64,000 nucleotides of DNA from Bugulina stolonifera (Eukaryota > Bryozoa > Gymnolaemata > Cheilostomatida > Bugulidae): contig OW285191.1 in assembly GCA_935421135.1 (NCBI GenBank), forward strand, positions 9,785,700 to 9,849,699, in the 5' to 3' direction. The position numbers and the translations under genes are program-made. Under the pieces are notes generated by a model. That model was not told the origin of the DNA. It did no database searches and saw nothing but the letters and a program-made list of their open reading frames with translations. Of the stretch, positions 63,745 through 64,000 are shown piece after piece. Each line of letters begins with the position of its first letter. Within the stretch, counting starts at the first letter, position 1.

Positions 63745-64000
63745 GTAAGTTGTCTCCCCACATTACACTAATATAATTTTGATATAGTAATATAACTTCT
63801 GTATATATAAGGAAATTGAGTAGTTGAGTGCTACTTTCTATTGAACTTTTGAACCTAAATACTTTCTTCACATTTTTCCTTCTACATGTGGAAGATTTTG
63901 CAAATACAAGCGTCAAAGCAAAATTATTCTTGTCAAATGAATTTCTCAGGCCTACTACTCACTAGCTTTCCCTTTTAGTACTAAAAACTGTTTGGCCATT

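Overview
The window is eukaryotic nuclear DNA from an animal. It is AT-rich, has many small exons with GT-AG introns, and ends in multi-exon genes of metazoan type. A complete talin gene argues for an animal or close relative. The dense short introns, the many tacatgtaca-like words and the small nonautonomous transposons would suit a marine invertebrate such as a sponge, but that placement is only a guess.

Layout. (1) Positions 1-6663 are one uninterrupted minisatellite: 91 head-to-tail units of exactly 73 bp plus a 20 bp stub. It lies in the last intron of a plus-strand gene. (2) 6664-6820 is the final coding exon of that gene, which matches the C-terminus of the WD40 ubiquitin ligase COP1 (RFWD2). 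(3) 6821-8924 is the convergent 3' region between COP1 and talin. (4) 8925-42116 on the minus strand holds a complete talin gene. I reconstruct 53 coding exons totalling 7809 nt (2602 codons plus stop), which keep one reading frame throughout. Its introns carry a tRNA-Arg(CCU) gene, several tandem arrays, two hAT-type MITEs and a TTAA-flanked MITE. (5) 42117-49530 is a 7.4 kb spacer between divergent genes, with a TA-flanked MITE at 46291-46814. (6) 49531 to the right edge on the plus strand is the 5' part of a WD-repeat gene of the WDR49/WDR64/WDY/EFCAB8 family, with 22 coding exons plus a possible 6 nt microexon. It continues past the window.

Functions. COP1 is a ubiquitin ligase substrate receptor. 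Talin links integrin tails to actin. The WD protein belongs to a family tied to cilia. I see no sign that the three genes act together; they are neighbours only.

Most unusual points. Talin has six very short exons (12-48 nt), each a multiple of 3. Each adds residues at a loop or linker where vertebrate talin has none, so they look like cassette exons. Tandem arrays repeatedly start or end at splice junctions, and some contain copies of the splice site itself. The COP1 array repeats a 3' splice site joined directly to a 5'-splice-site-like sequence, which is the form of a recursive-splicing ratchet point. The tRNA-Arg gene ends 21 nt before a talin exon, so its oligo-T terminator is also the polypyrimidine tract of that exon.
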